In this document: positions 46,358 to 55,789 of the stretch, piece after piece
Layout: each line of letters starts with the position of its first letter
Numbering within the stretch: the stretch's first letter is position 1
Assembly: GCA_963842395.1 (NCBI GenBank)
Contig: CAWJGJ010000002.1
Location: 1-64,000 of the forward strand
Length of the DNA: 64,000 nt
From: ZC4RG19 sp963842395
GTDB lineage: Bacteria > Actinomycetota > Acidimicrobiia > Acidimicrobiales > VFJN01
Direction: 5' to 3'
Program-made: the position numbers and the translations under genes
The notes under the pieces: generated by a model
Told to the model about the DNA's origin: nothing
Seen by the model: the letters and a program-made list of their open reading frames with translations, nothing else
The model's database searches: none

Positions 46358-46966
46358 CTACTCGGCCGCCAACGCCCTCGCCAGGAGGGCGGCACCGGTG
46401 GCGGAGAAGGGCAGGTCGCCTGCGGCGGCCAGCGCCGCGGGGCTCATCTTCGCCGCCGTCTTGCGCAGGATGTCGACGATCTTGTCATCGTCGTCGAGCT
46501 GGGCCACGAGGTCGTCGAACTGGGTCTCGAGGAAGACGAGGCAGAGCGCGTCCTCGTGCACCTGTACGGCGGGGTCGCGGCCCAGGCCCTGCTTGCGAAC
46601 GATGGCCTGCACGCGGGCGACGGCCGCCTCGTCGTAGCCCGCGGCGCTCATGATCGACGCCACGTCCGCGGCGTGCTGGCGGCGAAGGGCGGACCGCCAG
46701 CGCAGGTAGCCGGCCCGGTCGCGCGGGTAGCTGTCGCGCGGCAGGCTCCAGCGGCGCAGGTGGTGGGCCCGGGCCGCGATGAGCTGCTCGTCGCCGCACC
46801 CCGGAGCGAGGACCTGTACCCACCGGGTCATCATCTCGGCGTGGGCCTGCTCCTTCGGGCGCTCGCGACCGTCGACCACGATCGTGTGCGGATCGTCGGC
46901 GTTGGCCGCGTCGATGGCGGCCAGCGCCGACTGCAGCCGGTCGGGCGCGGCGACGGGGATGTCCAT
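46358..46966 (-). CDS. DUF4202 family protein
   Basis: 202 residues. It shows the DUF4202 hallmarks: ARAHHLRRWSLPRDSYPRDR, GYLRWRSALRRQHA, IVRKQGLGRDPAVQVHEDAL and CLVFLETQF. The conserved His pairs and the HEDALCLVFLE segment resemble an HD-like metal site, but no activity is established. It is a stand-alone cytoplasmic protein. Confidence 0.88.
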   Translation of the reverse strand: MDIPVAAPDRLQSALAAIDAANADDPHTIVVDGRERPKEQAHAEMMTRWVQVLAPGCGDEQLIAARAHHLRRWSLPRDSYPRDRAGYLRWRSALRRQHAADVASIMSAAGYDEAAVARVQAIVRKQGLGRDPAVQVHEDALCLVFLETQFDDLVAQLDDDDKIVDILRKTAAKMSPAALAAAGDLPFSATGAALLARALAAE

Positions 46967-47054
46967 CGCGACAGCCTCGCGCCGACGCGACCAGGTCGCG
47001 GACCGCGTCGGCGGACCGACCGACCTCGGCGGGTCGACCGCGCTCGGCGGGCCC

Positions 47055-47648
47055 TCAGTACCCCTCCCGGAACATCAGGCTGATCCTGGCGCCGGCCGCC
47101 GCGCACTTGGGCACCGCGTGCTGCCAGGTGCGTTGGCAGGTGCCGCCCAGCACCACCAGGTCGCCGGCTGCCGGCGTCAGGCGCACCGACCGCCCGCCGC
47201 CGGCGGGGCGCAGGAGGAACCGCCGGGCGGCGCCCAGCGACACGATGGCGACGACGGTGTGCGCCCGCTGCCGGCCCACCCGGTCGCCGTGCCAGGCCAC
47301 GCTGTCGTGCCCGTCGCGGTAGAGGTTGGCCGACACGGTGGAGAGGTCGCAGCCGTAGCGGGCCGACAGGGCCGCGGCCATGGCCGGAACCGGCGGAGGC
47401 GGATCGACCCAGTGGCGCGTCGTCAGGCGGGGTTCGGGCACCACGCGGTCGTACATCGGGCGCTCGTGAGCCGACCACGCCGCTGCCTCGACCACCGCGA
47501 CGAACAGGCGGTCGGCCCCCGCGACCCATCCCGCCAGCACGTCGACCCAGGCACCCGACCCCAGGTCGCGCCGCCGCAGGCCCGTGAGCGACGGGTCGAA
47601 CGCCGGGTTGCCGTCACCCAGGAGCGACGGCTGCCAGGTCGGGGCCAC
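47055..47648 (-). CDS. AlkB-like 2-oxoglutarate/Fe(II) dioxygenase
   Basis: 197 residues from a GTG (a GTG at 47711 would add 21 residues). The Fe ligands His-x-Asp (WHGDRVG) and distal His (TWQHAVPK), plus the 2-oxoglutarate-binding Arg in ARISLMFR, are intact. NLYRDGHDSVAWHGD is typical of AlkB/ALKBH proteins that remove methyl groups from damaged bases. It belongs to the ALKBH2/3-like branch common in actinobacteria. Confidence 0.9.
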   Translation of the reverse strand: MAPTWQPSLLGDGNPAFDPSLTGLRRRDLGSGAWVDVLAGWVAGADRLFVAVVEAAAWSAHERPMYDRVVPEPRLTTRHWVDPPPPVPAMAAALSARYGCDLSTVSANLYRDGHDSVAWHGDRVGRQRAHTVVAIVSLGAARRFLLRPAGGGRSVRLTPAAGDLVVLGGTCQRTWQHAVPKCAAAGARISLMFREGY

Positions 47649-47763
47649 GGAGCCGAGGATATCGCCGAGGCACCCGGCATGCGAACGTGTGTACGGTGGT
47701 GGGGTGTGCACAGTCGGAGCCCCGCCCCGCGAGCCAGATCAGGGGAATCAGCAGATCAGCGGA

Positions 47764-48006
47764 TCAGCCCGACGACTCCGCCTCGGCCGCCGGCGGGCGC
47801 AGGTCGACGCGCAGCACGAGCACGCCGTCCTCGATGCTGGCGGCGGCGTCGCCGATGATGGCGAAGTCCTGGAAGTCGGTCTCGGCCTGGCGGATGAACC
47901 GCAGTCGCTCCTCGCCCGCGACGGGCGGCAGCGTGCGACTACGGACCGCGTGGGCGCGGTCGCGGAAGCGCTGGATCATCGCGTCGACGTCGAGCGAGTC
48001 GGCCAT
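47764..48006 (-). CDS. Small conserved hypothetical protein
   Basis: 80 residues from an ATG (a GTG three codons upstream is possible). Soluble and mainly helical at the N-terminus (DVDAMIQRFRDRAHAVRSR), with a short beta end (ASIEDGVLVLRVDLRP). No family recognised. High third-position GC supports coding. Confidence 0.6.
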   Translation of the reverse strand: MADSLDVDAMIQRFRDRAHAVRSRTLPPVAGEERLRFIRQAETDFQDFAIIGDAAASIEDGVLVLRVDLRPPAAEAESSG

Positions 48007-48036
48007 GCACCGCACGGTACCGGACCTCGCGGGGCC

Positions 48037-49173
48037 TCAGCGGCGCCGGGGATTGCCCCACATGTCGACGTCGCGATCGTGCGCGTACGGCGCACCGCCT
48101 GCGGCCGGAGGGGTGCGCCCCGGTGCGGTCGGCGCTCCCCGCCCGGTGGTTCCGCCGCGCCGGACATCGGGCCCGGAGCCGCCACCGCGGCGACCGTCGG
48201 GCGCCGGGCGCCGGGCGCCCGATGGCCCCCCACGTCCCCCGGGGCCTCCCGGCATGCCACCCGGGCCTCGCGCCGGCCGCGGCCCCGGCGCGGGCGCCGG
48301 CGTTCCGGGCCCTGTGCCCGGCTGCCCCCAGAACGGATCGTCGGCGCCACCGGGGGCGCCCGGGCTGCGGCCAGGGCTCGACCGACCACCCCCCGCTGCC
48401 GGCGGCCGTCCGCGGCCACCCCGCGACCCGTCGCCGGCCGGCGGTCGGGCGCGGGCGGGGCCCCGTGGCGGCCCGCCGCGGCGACCGGCCGGCACCGGAC
48501 CGCCCGGCAGGTCCGGGCGGCCACCCGGCTCGAGGCCCTCGTCGTCGTCGAAGGTGAGCCCCGGGCGGGTGAGCAGCCAGTAGCGCCAGGTCAGGAGCGC
48601 GACGAGCACGCCCACGCCGGCGAGCGCGGCGATGATCATCCAGATCGTGCGACTCTCGTCCTCGGCGTCGCTGCCGTCGGACGCCGCCGGGGCTGCGGTC
48701 GTGGTCGTGGTGGCCTGGACGCCCGACAGGCCGTTGCCCGGCACCAGGAGGTTGGCGTTGGTGGTGAAGGTCATGCCGCTCGGCGCCTGGGCGGACACCA
48801 GGTCGGCGGCACCGGCCTGCTCTTCCTCGGTGGCCTCCCCCCCGTCGCCGCCATCGCCACCCCCGCTGTCGCCGCCACCGTCGGGCGGCGGCGGCGCGGT
48901 CTGCTGCACCGGCGGCTGCGTCGCGGGCGGGGTCGTCGGCGGACGCGGCCGCGTCGTCTGCGGGGTGGAGGTGGTGACCGACGTCGCTGGCGTGGTCGTC
49001 GGCGTCGACGTCGTGACCGTCGGGTCCGGGCCGCCCTCCTGCGCCTCGACGGGTGATCGTGAGCCCAGCAGGACCCCGACGAGGACGAACGCCGCGGCGG
49101 CCGCCCACGAGAACCGCCGTCGCGCGGGCCCTCCCGCGGTCCTACCCGCCTCTGTTCGTCTGCCGTCGAGCAT
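48037..49173 (-). CDS. Pro/Gly/Thr-rich single-pass membrane protein
   Basis: 378 residues from the ATG behind GGTGGAG. A signal-type helix (FSWAAAAAFVLVGVLLG) ends near SPVEAQ. A Thr/Pro-rich extracellular stretch with Asp/Gly repeats follows, then a short folded part (FTTNANLLVPGNGLSGV), a membrane helix near 180-200 (IWMIIAALAGVGVLVALL) and a very long Arg/Gly/Pro-rich cytoplasmic tail. Low-complexity segments dominate, so no function is assigned. A cell-surface anchor or division-site protein is possible. Confidence 0.7.
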   Translation of the reverse strand: MLDGRRTEAGRTAGGPARRRFSWAAAAAFVLVGVLLGSRSPVEAQEGGPDPTVTTSTPTTTPATSVTTSTPQTTRPRPPTTPPATQPPVQQTAPPPPDGGGDSGGGDGGDGGEATEEEQAGAADLVSAQAPSGMTFTTNANLLVPGNGLSGVQATTTTTAAPAASDGSDAEDESRTIWMIIAALAGVGVLVALLTWRYWLLTRPGLTFDDDEGLEPGGRPDLPGGPVPAGRRGGPPRGPARARPPAGDGSRGGRGRPPAAGGGRSSPGRSPGAPGGADDPFWGQPGTGPGTPAPAPGPRPARGPGGMPGGPGGRGGPSGARRPAPDGRRGGGSGPDVRRGGTTGRGAPTAPGRTPPAAGGAPYAHDRDVDMWGNPRRR

Positions 49174-49313
49174 CCACTCCACCTTGTCGGCCCCCAGCCG
49201 GATCGAATGCTACCCGCGGCGCCGGTGCCGACTGTAGGACGCCTGACCTCGCTACGTGAACCACCCGCGCGCACCGACAGTGACGGGCGCCACACCCGGG
49301 TGGGCCCGCCCGC

Positions 49314-50129
49314 TCATCGCTGGTGCCGCGGGCAGCTCACCGTCGTGCGGCCGCCGATCCGCCGGCGGGTGAGCGGCGTGCCGTCGCGGGGGCACAGCCC
49401 GTCGATCGCCGCGGCCTGGCGCACGTCGCCGGTGTGGCTGCCACCCCGGGCCATCAGGTCGGCGAGCACCTCACCGATCGCCTCGTGCAGCCGGGCGCGC
49501 TCGTCCCCGGCGAGACCGCCGGCGGCGCGTGCCGGATCGAGGCCCGCGCGCCACAGGATCTCGTCGGCCAGGAGGTTGCCGATGCCGGCGATGCGCGCCT
49601 GGTCCATGAGGCGGGCCTTGAGCGGTGCGGTGCTGGTGCCGAGCGCGGCGGTGACCTCGTCGAGGCTCGCCGTCAGCGCGTCGACGCCGAGGCGGCTCTC
49701 GTCGGGATCGAGCGACACGCCGCCGAGCCGGCGGGGATCGCGGATGCGGAGATCGGTACCGTCGCCGAAGCGCAGCGTGAACCGGTCCCACGCGGCGACG
49801 TCGCGAGCGCTCGAGTACTCGAGGCGGTCGATCGAGGCCCGGCCGTCGACGATCAGCCGCCCGGTCATCCCGAACCGGAGTCCCAGCCGCGTGAACCCGT
49901 CGTCGCCCCGGTCGTCGCCACCGTCAGCGCCGCCGGCGAGGTCGAGCACGAGCAGCTTGCCGTGACGGCGGGCGGCCGCGACGCGCCGCCCGACGACCGC
50001 CTCGACCACCTCGCCCGGCTCGCTGCCCTTCACGAACCAGGCGTCGGGCGCGTCGACGGCCGCCACGGTGCGACCCACGACGCGGGCCGCCTGGCGACGG
50101 TAGGTCTCGACTTCGAGCAGCTCGGGCAC
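49314..50129 (-). CDS. Fpg/Nei-family DNA glycosylase with variant zinc finger
   Basis: 271 residues starting GTG-PELLEVE, so Pro2/Glu3, the catalytic pair of the family, are present after Met removal. The helix-two-turn-helix reads LMDQARIAGIGNLLADEILW. The C-terminal finger keeps the spacing of the family (2-16-2) but as Cys-x2-Asp and Cys-x2-His (CPRD ... CPRH) instead of four Cys. These enzymes excise oxidised bases and nick the strand. Asp and His can ligate zinc, so function may be kept. Confidence 0.9.
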   Translation of the reverse strand: MPELLEVETYRRQAARVVGRTVAAVDAPDAWFVKGSEPGEVVEAVVGRRVAAARRHGKLLVLDLAGGADGGDDRGDDGFTRLGLRFGMTGRLIVDGRASIDRLEYSSARDVAAWDRFTLRFGDGTDLRIRDPRRLGGVSLDPDESRLGVDALTASLDEVTAALGTSTAPLKARLMDQARIAGIGNLLADEILWRAGLDPARAAGGLAGDERARLHEAIGEVLADLMARGGSHTGDVRQAAAIDGLCPRDGTPLTRRRIGGRTTVSCPRHQR

Positions 50130-50171
50130 GGCGGTGGCGCGACCTGGGGAGCGGGCGACCGGCGACCCGGC

Positions 50172-51390
50172 TCAGCCGGCCGCCGCCGCGTCGGTGGTCG
50201 CGGCCGCCAGCGCGGCGTCGAGGTCGGCCACCAGGTCGTCGGGGTGCTCGAGCCCGACCGAGATGCGCACCAGGCCGTCGGAGACGCCCAGCTCGGCCCG
50301 CTCGGCGGGCGTGAGGTGGGAGGTGATCGTGGCGGGATGGGTGAGCAGGGTCTCGGGGCCGCCCAGGGACAGGGCGATGCGCGCCAGGCGGGCGGCGTCG
50401 CAGAACCGGGCGGCGGCCGCGAACCCGCCCGCCAGCTCGACCGCCAGCAGGGTCCCGCCGCCGCTCATCTGCCGCGCCCACAGGTCGCGCTGCGGGTACG
50501 AGTCGAGGCCCGGGTAGCTGATCGACGCCACGGCCGGGTGGGCCTCCAGGTGGGTGGCCAGCGTGTGGGCGGTGGCGCACTGGCGCGCGACGCGGACGGG
50601 CAGCGTGCGGATGCCCCGCAGGGCGTTCCAGGCGTCGAACGGCGACGCCTGCCCGCCCTGCACCACGTGCCAGCCCCACACGGCGTCGACCAGGTCGCGG
50701 CTGCCGGCGATCACGCCCAGCAGGGCGTCGTTGTGGCCGGCCAGGCCCTTGGTGGCGGCGTGGAGCACCAGGTCGGCCCCGAGCGCGAGCGGCTGCTGCA
50801 GGACCGGAGTGGCGAACGTCGAGTCGACCACGGTGAACGGCCCGGGGATGGCGGCCACCGCCTCGATGTCGGTGAGCGACAGCGCCGGGTTGGCCGGCGT
50901 CTCGACGAACACGAGCTGCGTCCGTCCCGGCCGCACGGCCTCGGCGAACTGCTGCGGGTCGGTGCCGTCCACGAAGGTCACGTCGATGCCGAACCGGGGC
51001 AGGTGGGCGGTGAACAGGGTCGACGTCACCGAGAAGAGCTGGCGCTGCACCACCACGTGGTCGCCGGCCGAGCACAGGCCGAACACCACGCCCGTGATCG
51101 CCGCCATGCCCGACGCCGACGCCAGCGCCGCCTCGGCGCCCTCGAGGGCGGCGACGGCCTCCTCCAGCTCCTGCACCGACGGGCTGCCGAAGCGCGAGTA
51201 GTAGTGGGCCGTCCGGGGCACGCCCGCCATGGCCCGGTGGTCGTCCACCGTGGGCACCGCATAGGTGGTGGAGGGGAACAGCACCGGCGCCAGCGAGTCC
51301 GCGCTCCACGAGCGGCCGGCCGTGATCGCGCGGCGAGTCGAGGTGCAGGTCGTCGCCGGCCCCGGGCCGGGAGGTGGACGGGTCAGTCAT
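50172..51390 (-). CDS. Trans-sulfuration (cystathionine gamma-synthase/O-acylhomoserine sulfhydrylase type) PLP enzyme, frameshifted
   Basis: The natural start is the ATG at 51390, which overlaps the metX stop in ATGACTGA. The first ~20 residues read from it. The remainder continues in a different frame from about 51330, where one extra C in TCGCCGCGCG breaks the expected DSRAITAGR. The body is a clear Cys/Met metabolism PLP enzyme: FPSTTYAV, YYSRFGSPSV, ASASGMAAI, VVDSTFATP, and PLP Lys in HAATKGLAGHND. It should convert acylhomoserine from MetX to cystathionine or homocysteine. It forms an operon with metX under the riboswitch. Confidence 0.87.
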
Positions 51391-52585
51391 GGTCGGCCTC
51401 CGGGCAGGCGAGGAACGGGCGGATGACGGCGCCGAGCCGGTCGGTCTCGATGAGGAACGCGTCGTGGCCGTGCGGGCTGTCGAGCTCGTGGTACGCGGCG
51501 GGGACGCCGGCCGCCTCCGCCAGCTCGACGATCTCCCGGGACTGGTGCGACGGGTAGAGGATGTCGCTCGTCACCCCGACCGACAGCAGCGGCGCCCGCA
51601 GCCGGGCGAACGCCGACTCCATGCCACCCCGGCCCCGGCCGAGGTCGTGCAGGTCCATGGCCTTGGTGAGCAGCAGGTAGCTGTTGGCGTCGAACCGCCG
51701 CACCAGCTTGTCGCCCTGGTACTCGAGGTAGCGCTCGACCTGGAACCGCTGCCACAGCGTGTAGCCCTCGACAGGCTCGACCACCTCGCGGCCGAAGCGG
51801 GCGCTGAACACGTCGTCGCTGCGGAACGTCATCATCGACATCATCCGGGCGGTGGCCAGGCCCTCGTGGGGCCCGTCGCCCGGGGCCGCGTCGTAGTACT
51901 CGCCGCCCCGCCAGCGGGGATCCATGCTGATGGCACGCCGCCCGCTGCTCCACCAGCCGATCTGCTGGGCGCTGGCGGCCGCCGCGGTGGCGATGGGGAG
52001 CAGGGCGCCCACCCGCTCGGGGTACATCACGCCCCACTCGAGCACCTGCATGCCGCCCATCGACCCGCCCGCCACCGCCGCCCAGCGGGAAATGCCCAGG
52101 TGGTCGGCCACGATGGCCTGCGTGCGGACCATGTCCCGGATGGTGACCACCGGGAAGCGCGACGCCCACGGGCGGCCGTCGTCGGGATGGGGCGACGCCG
52201 GCCCCGCCGTGCCCTGGCAGCCGCCCAGCACGTTGACGCACACGACGAACCAGCGGTCGGTGTCGATGGCCCGGCCGGGGCCGACGATGCCGTCCCACCA
52301 CCCGGGCGCCGCATGGCCGGGATCGAGGCCGCCGGAGGCGTGGCTGTCGCCGGTGAGGGCGTGGCAGACGAGGACCGCGTTGCCGGCATCGGGCGCCAGC
52401 TCGCCCCAGGTCTCGTAGGCCAGCGTCACGCCCCGCAGCAGCCCTCCGCCCTCGAGGGCGAAGGGACGGCCCGGCGGCAGCGACAGGAACCGCCGCCGGC
52501 CGGCGGCGTCGCCGGGGCGCCACGCCCCGGTGGCGGGCAGGGCGCTCGGGTGGGCACGACGGAGCCCCGAACCGTTCTCAGCCAT
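51383..52585 (-). CDS. metX: Homoserine O-acetyltransferase MetX
   Basis: 400 residues, alpha/beta-hydrolase fold. It acetylates homoserine from acetyl-CoA, the first committed step of methionine synthesis. The nucleophile is in AVAGGSMGGMQVLEW, the catalytic Asp/His in SDILYPSHQ and DSPHGHDAFL. The hallmark NVLGGCQGTAGPAS is intact. I chose the ATG at 52585. The in-frame ATG at 52672 has a better AGAGG site, but the extra 29 codons have lower third-position GC and no family similarity. Both are downstream of a SAM-type riboswitch, so expression should fall when SAM is abundant. Confidence 0.93.
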   Translation of the reverse strand: MAENGSGLRRAHPSALPATGAWRPGDAAGRRRFLSLPPGRPFALEGGGLLRGVTLAYETWGELAPDAGNAVLVCHALTGDSHASGGLDPGHAAPGWWDGIVGPGRAIDTDRWFVVCVNVLGGCQGTAGPASPHPDDGRPWASRFPVVTIRDMVRTQAIVADHLGISRWAAVAGGSMGGMQVLEWGVMYPERVGALLPIATAAAASAQQIGWWSSGRRAISMDPRWRGGEYYDAAPGDGPHEGLATARMMSMMTFRSDDVFSARFGREVVEPVEGYTLWQRFQVERYLEYQGDKLVRRFDANSYLLLTKAMDLHDLGRGRGGMESAFARLRAPLLSVGVTSDILYPSHQSREIVELAEAAGVPAAYHELDSPHGHDAFLIETDRLGAVIRPFLACPEADHD

Positions 52586-52739
52586 CGGTCGGGGGCCCGC
52601 GTCGAGGCGACGGCGCAACAGGCGGGCAGCGGTCTGCCTCGGTGGTCGGGTGGGATCCAGTGATCGGGGCATCGCGCGCCTCTACCTGTGTGGGCCGGAG
52701 GGCCCGGACAGCCGGTGGTGCGCTCCCCGAGGCGAGCAC

Positions 52740-52858
52740 GGACACTTGGTTGCTCTGCATGAGCCGCATCCCCGGGTTGCCCCGGGATGGCACCTTGGCT
52801 GTCCGAGCCAGGTTGCCGGGCCGGCCCCGTCGCCGGGGCGGACCGCTCCTGATGTCGG
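52740..52858 (-). ncRNA. SAM-type riboswitch upstream of metX
   Basis: Read on the minus strand, the leader contains the core of the SAM-I/SAM-IV clan in order: ATCAGGAGCGG (5' P1/kink-turn side, 52843-52853), CCCGGCAACCTGG (52808-52820), AAGGTGCCATCC (52785-52796) and a stable CCCGGGG/CCCCGGG hairpin. The GGCAACC and AAGGTGC elements form the ligand-binding core. The exact 3' boundary and subclass are uncertain. It sits directly before the methionine operon, as expected. Confidence 0.82.
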
Positions 52859-52866
52859 CGGCCACG

Positions 52867-54635
52867 CTAGCCGTCCGCCGTGCCGGAGCGCACGACCGTT
52901 CCCGCCCGCTGCCGCCACCAGCGGTCGAGCGCCGCCGGCGTGCCGTAGGCCCGGCCGATCGCGTCGAGGTAGGCGTCGAGCGCCGCCGGGTCGCGCCCGG
53001 CGGCGAAGCGAGCGAGCGCATCCGCGGCCGCGTCCCAGCAGTCGCCGGCCGCCCCGGCGGGCAGCGGCAGCGCCGCCAGGTCGGGCGCGGCCACCTTGAG
53101 GGCGCCCCGCTCCAGGCCGGTGCCGGTCGCCCGGCGCACCAGCCACGCCGTCGCCGCCGGCGACAGCACCGCCGCCGCCAGGTGCCACAGGCCCAGGCCG
53201 GGGCCGGGGACGACGGCCAGGGCCGGAACGGACGGCACCCAGGCGCCCGCCGCGTCGACCGCCGCCTCGACGACCCTGGTCTGGGTCGCCACCACCAGCT
53301 TGGGCACCCGGGTGCGATCCACCCACCGGCGGGCGACCGCCGGGGCCGCGACCAACCGCTCGAGGTCGACCACCGGGGCGTGCCACCGCCGCTTGGCGTA
53401 GCGGACCGGGCGCTCGCGCCAGGTGCAGGCGGCCCAGTCGACGGCCCCGCTGGTGACGAGCGGCGCCACGCGACCCGCCGGATCGGCGGGGTCGAGCTCG
53501 CGGACCGCGTCCACCAGCCCGTAGTACTGGTCCCGGAACCCGGCGACCACCGTGGCCCGCGCCCCCAGCGCCGGACCGGCGCCCAGGTCGACGTCGGGCA
53601 GCCCGAGCGCTGCGGCCCATCGTGCCGCCCACGACCCCGGCGCACCAGGGCTGTCGCCCGCCCCGCCGTGGTGGGCCGGGCCGCTCGCCGCCTGCCCGGG
53701 GACGGCGGTGCGGCGTTCGAGCACGGGCGCGCACACCCGGACCGCGGCCGTGAAGACCCGGCCGTCGTCCAGCCACAGGTCCCTCAGCACGGCGAGCCGG
53801 TCGACGGCCTCGCGCACCGCACCGGCGTCGCGGGCAGCGACCACCGACTGGGGCTCGACCAGCACCACCCGCCCGCCGGGCCGCACCAGCTCGCAGCCAA
53901 GCAGCAGGAACAGCCAGGCCGTGTCCGTGTAGGCCCGCACGGCGCGGCCGTAGCGTTGCCGCAGGCGGTGGCGATCGGCGGCGTCGCGTGCGGTCGCCCG
54001 GCCGAGCTGGCTCTGGAACGGCGGGTTGCCCACCACTGCGTCGAATCCCGCCGGCGGTGCGGCGGGCCACACCGGCCCGCCGGCGAGCAGCGGATCGGCG
54101 ACGACCAGGCGACCCGGCGGCGGCGACTCGCCGGCCCACAGCGCCAGGGCGGCCTCGGCGGCCGCCAGCCCGACCGGGTCGACGTCGGCGCCCCAGAGCA
54201 GCTCGCGCACCACCCGCCGCCGGTCGAGCCCGTGGGCGTGCAGGTGCCGGCGCGGCCGCCAGCAGGAACGCGCCGCCCCCGCACGCCGGGTCGCACACCG
54301 TCGGCCCTGCGCCCGTCCCGAACACACGACCGGGTGGGAGCGCCATCCCCACCAGGCGGTCGGCCAGCCATCCGGGGGTCACGTGCAGCCCGAGCGCCTT
54401 GCGCTCGTGGTCGACGGTGGCGGACTCGAGCGCGCGCCCGAGCAGGTCGGCGAGCCCGGGGCCGTCGGCGCCGGCAGCGCCCCGGACGGCCGCCCGCGAC
54501 GGGCGGGCGGTCGCCGGCGAGGGACCAGATGACCAGCCGGTCGTCGAGGGTGACCCCCGCCTCGTCGGCCGCCGCCACCACCGCGGCGGCCACGGCCCGG
54601 GCCCGCGCACGGTCGGGCGAGAGCGAGGCGGTCAC
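52867..54635 (-). CDS. N6-adenine DNA methylase-like protein, two apparent frameshifts
   Basis: About 590 residues spread over three frames. N-terminal piece VTASLSPDRARARAV to IWSLAGD (54635 to ~54500); middle piece LESATVDHERKALGLHVTPG to the SAM motif CDPACGGGAFLLAA (to ~54248); C-terminal piece with NPPFQSQLG, the NPPF catalytic motif, through the stop. The joins lie in CG runs near 54490-54510 and 54243-54255. The C-terminal ~300 residues could be a target-recognition region as in Eco57I-type proteins, but no nuclease motif or restriction partner is adjacent. Orphan methylase or degraded restriction-modification gene. Confidence 0.75.
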
Positions 54636-54661
54636 GACACCCGACGGTACCGTTCGGTGCC

Positions 54662-55180
54662 GTGTCCAGCAGCGACGCCACCAGCCCCCGCGCCGGGCCC
54701 GGCGAACCGCCGCCGGCACCCGTCGCGGGCGCCGGGCCGGCCGCCGTCTCGCGTGTCGCCCCCGCCGTCACCCATCCCCTGCGCGCCCGCGTGCTGCGGC
54801 CCGGCCGGCCGGCCGCCCGGGCGCGCCTCGCCGCCGACGACCACCCGGAGGCGGCGGCCTTCGCCGCCACCGACCGCTCGGGCACGGTCGTCGGCACCGC
54901 GATCGTGTATCCCGACGCGTGCCCATGGCGACCCGACCAGGAGCGCGCCTGGCGCCTCCGCGGCATGGCCACCGACCCCGGGTGGCGGAGCCGTGGCATC
55001 GGGGCCCGGTTGGTCGCCGCCGTCCTCACCCACGTCCGCGCCCGGGGCGGCACGCTCGTGTGGTGCCAGGCCCGCGTGCCGGCGCGGCGCTTCTACGAGC
55101 GGGAGGGCTTCGCCGCCCAGGGCGAGGAGTGGGTCGATCCCGAGATCGGTCCGCACATCGGCATGTGGCGCGAGGCGTGA
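54662..55180 (+). CDS. GNAT-family N-acetyltransferase
   Basis: 172 residues, GTG start, divergent from the methylase gene with a 26-base gap. A Pro/Ala-rich ~35-residue N-terminus precedes the GNAT fold. The acetyl-CoA loop is RGMATDPGWRSRGIGARLV, with WCQARVPARRFYEREGF at the end. Substrate unknown. Confidence 0.87.
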   Translation: MSSSDATSPRAGPGEPPPAPVAGAGPAAVSRVAPAVTHPLRARVLRPGRPAARARLAADDHPEAAAFAATDRSGTVVGTAIVYPDACPWRPDQERAWRLRGMATDPGWRSRGIGARLVAAVLTHVRARGGTLVWCQARVPARRFYEREGFAAQGEEWVDPEIGPHIGMWREA

Positions 55181-55228
55181 ACGAGTCAGGCCCGCCCGAC
55201 CGCCGGCACCGGGCACTAGCGTGACCGG

Positions 55229-55762
55229 GTGCGTTGGACCGTGCATGGCGAGCGGGAGATCTACGACTCCGAGTGGATGCGCCTGGTCCTGGTCGACGTC
55301 GAGATCCCCGGCGTCGAGCGGTTCGACCACCACGTGATCCGGCATCCCCACGCCGCGTCGGGCACGGTCGTCCACGATCCTGACCAAGGGGTGCTGCTGC
55401 TGTGGCGCCACCGGTTCATCACCGACACCTGGGGCTGGGAGATCCCCGCCGGTCGGCTCGACCCCGGCGAGACGCCCGAGCAGGCGGCGGCACGCGAGAC
55501 GCTCGAGGAGACAGGGTGGCGTCCCGGCCCGCTCCACCGCATGGGGTCGTACGCGCCCAGCAACGGCACCTCCGACCAGATCTTCCACGTGTTCGCCGCG
55601 GCGGGCGCCACGCGGGTGGGCGAGCCGAGCGACATCGGCGAGAGCGAGCGGGTGGCCTGGGTCCCCGTCGCCGAGGTCCGACGCCTGGTGATGGACGACG
55701 AGCTCACCGACGGGCTGTCGATCACCGCCCTGCTGTGGGCGTTCGCGTCGGGCGCGATCTGA
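55229..55762 (+). CDS. NUDIX hydrolase
   Basis: 177 residues, GTG start. The Nudix box is complete: G(RLDPG)E(TPEQAAA)RETLEETGW, preceded by TWGWEIPA. This layout is typical of ADP-ribose/nucleoside-diphosphate-sugar pyrophosphatases. It should hydrolyse an X-linked nucleoside diphosphate with Mg2+. It converges with the helicase gene. Confidence 0.92.
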   Translation: MRWTVHGEREIYDSEWMRLVLVDVEIPGVERFDHHVIRHPHAASGTVVHDPDQGVLLLWRHRFITDTWGWEIPAGRLDPGETPEQAAARETLEETGWRPGPLHRMGSYAPSNGTSDQIFHVFAAAGATRVGEPSDIGESERVAWVPVAEVRRLVMDDELTDGLSITALLWAFASGAI

Positions 55763-55789
55763 GCCCGAGGCGTCCCGCCCGACGCGTCG

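Noticed and set aside
52867..54635. Complete type IIG restriction-modification system
   Set aside because: Methylase motifs are present but no nuclease motif or partner gene is seen, and the frame is broken twice.
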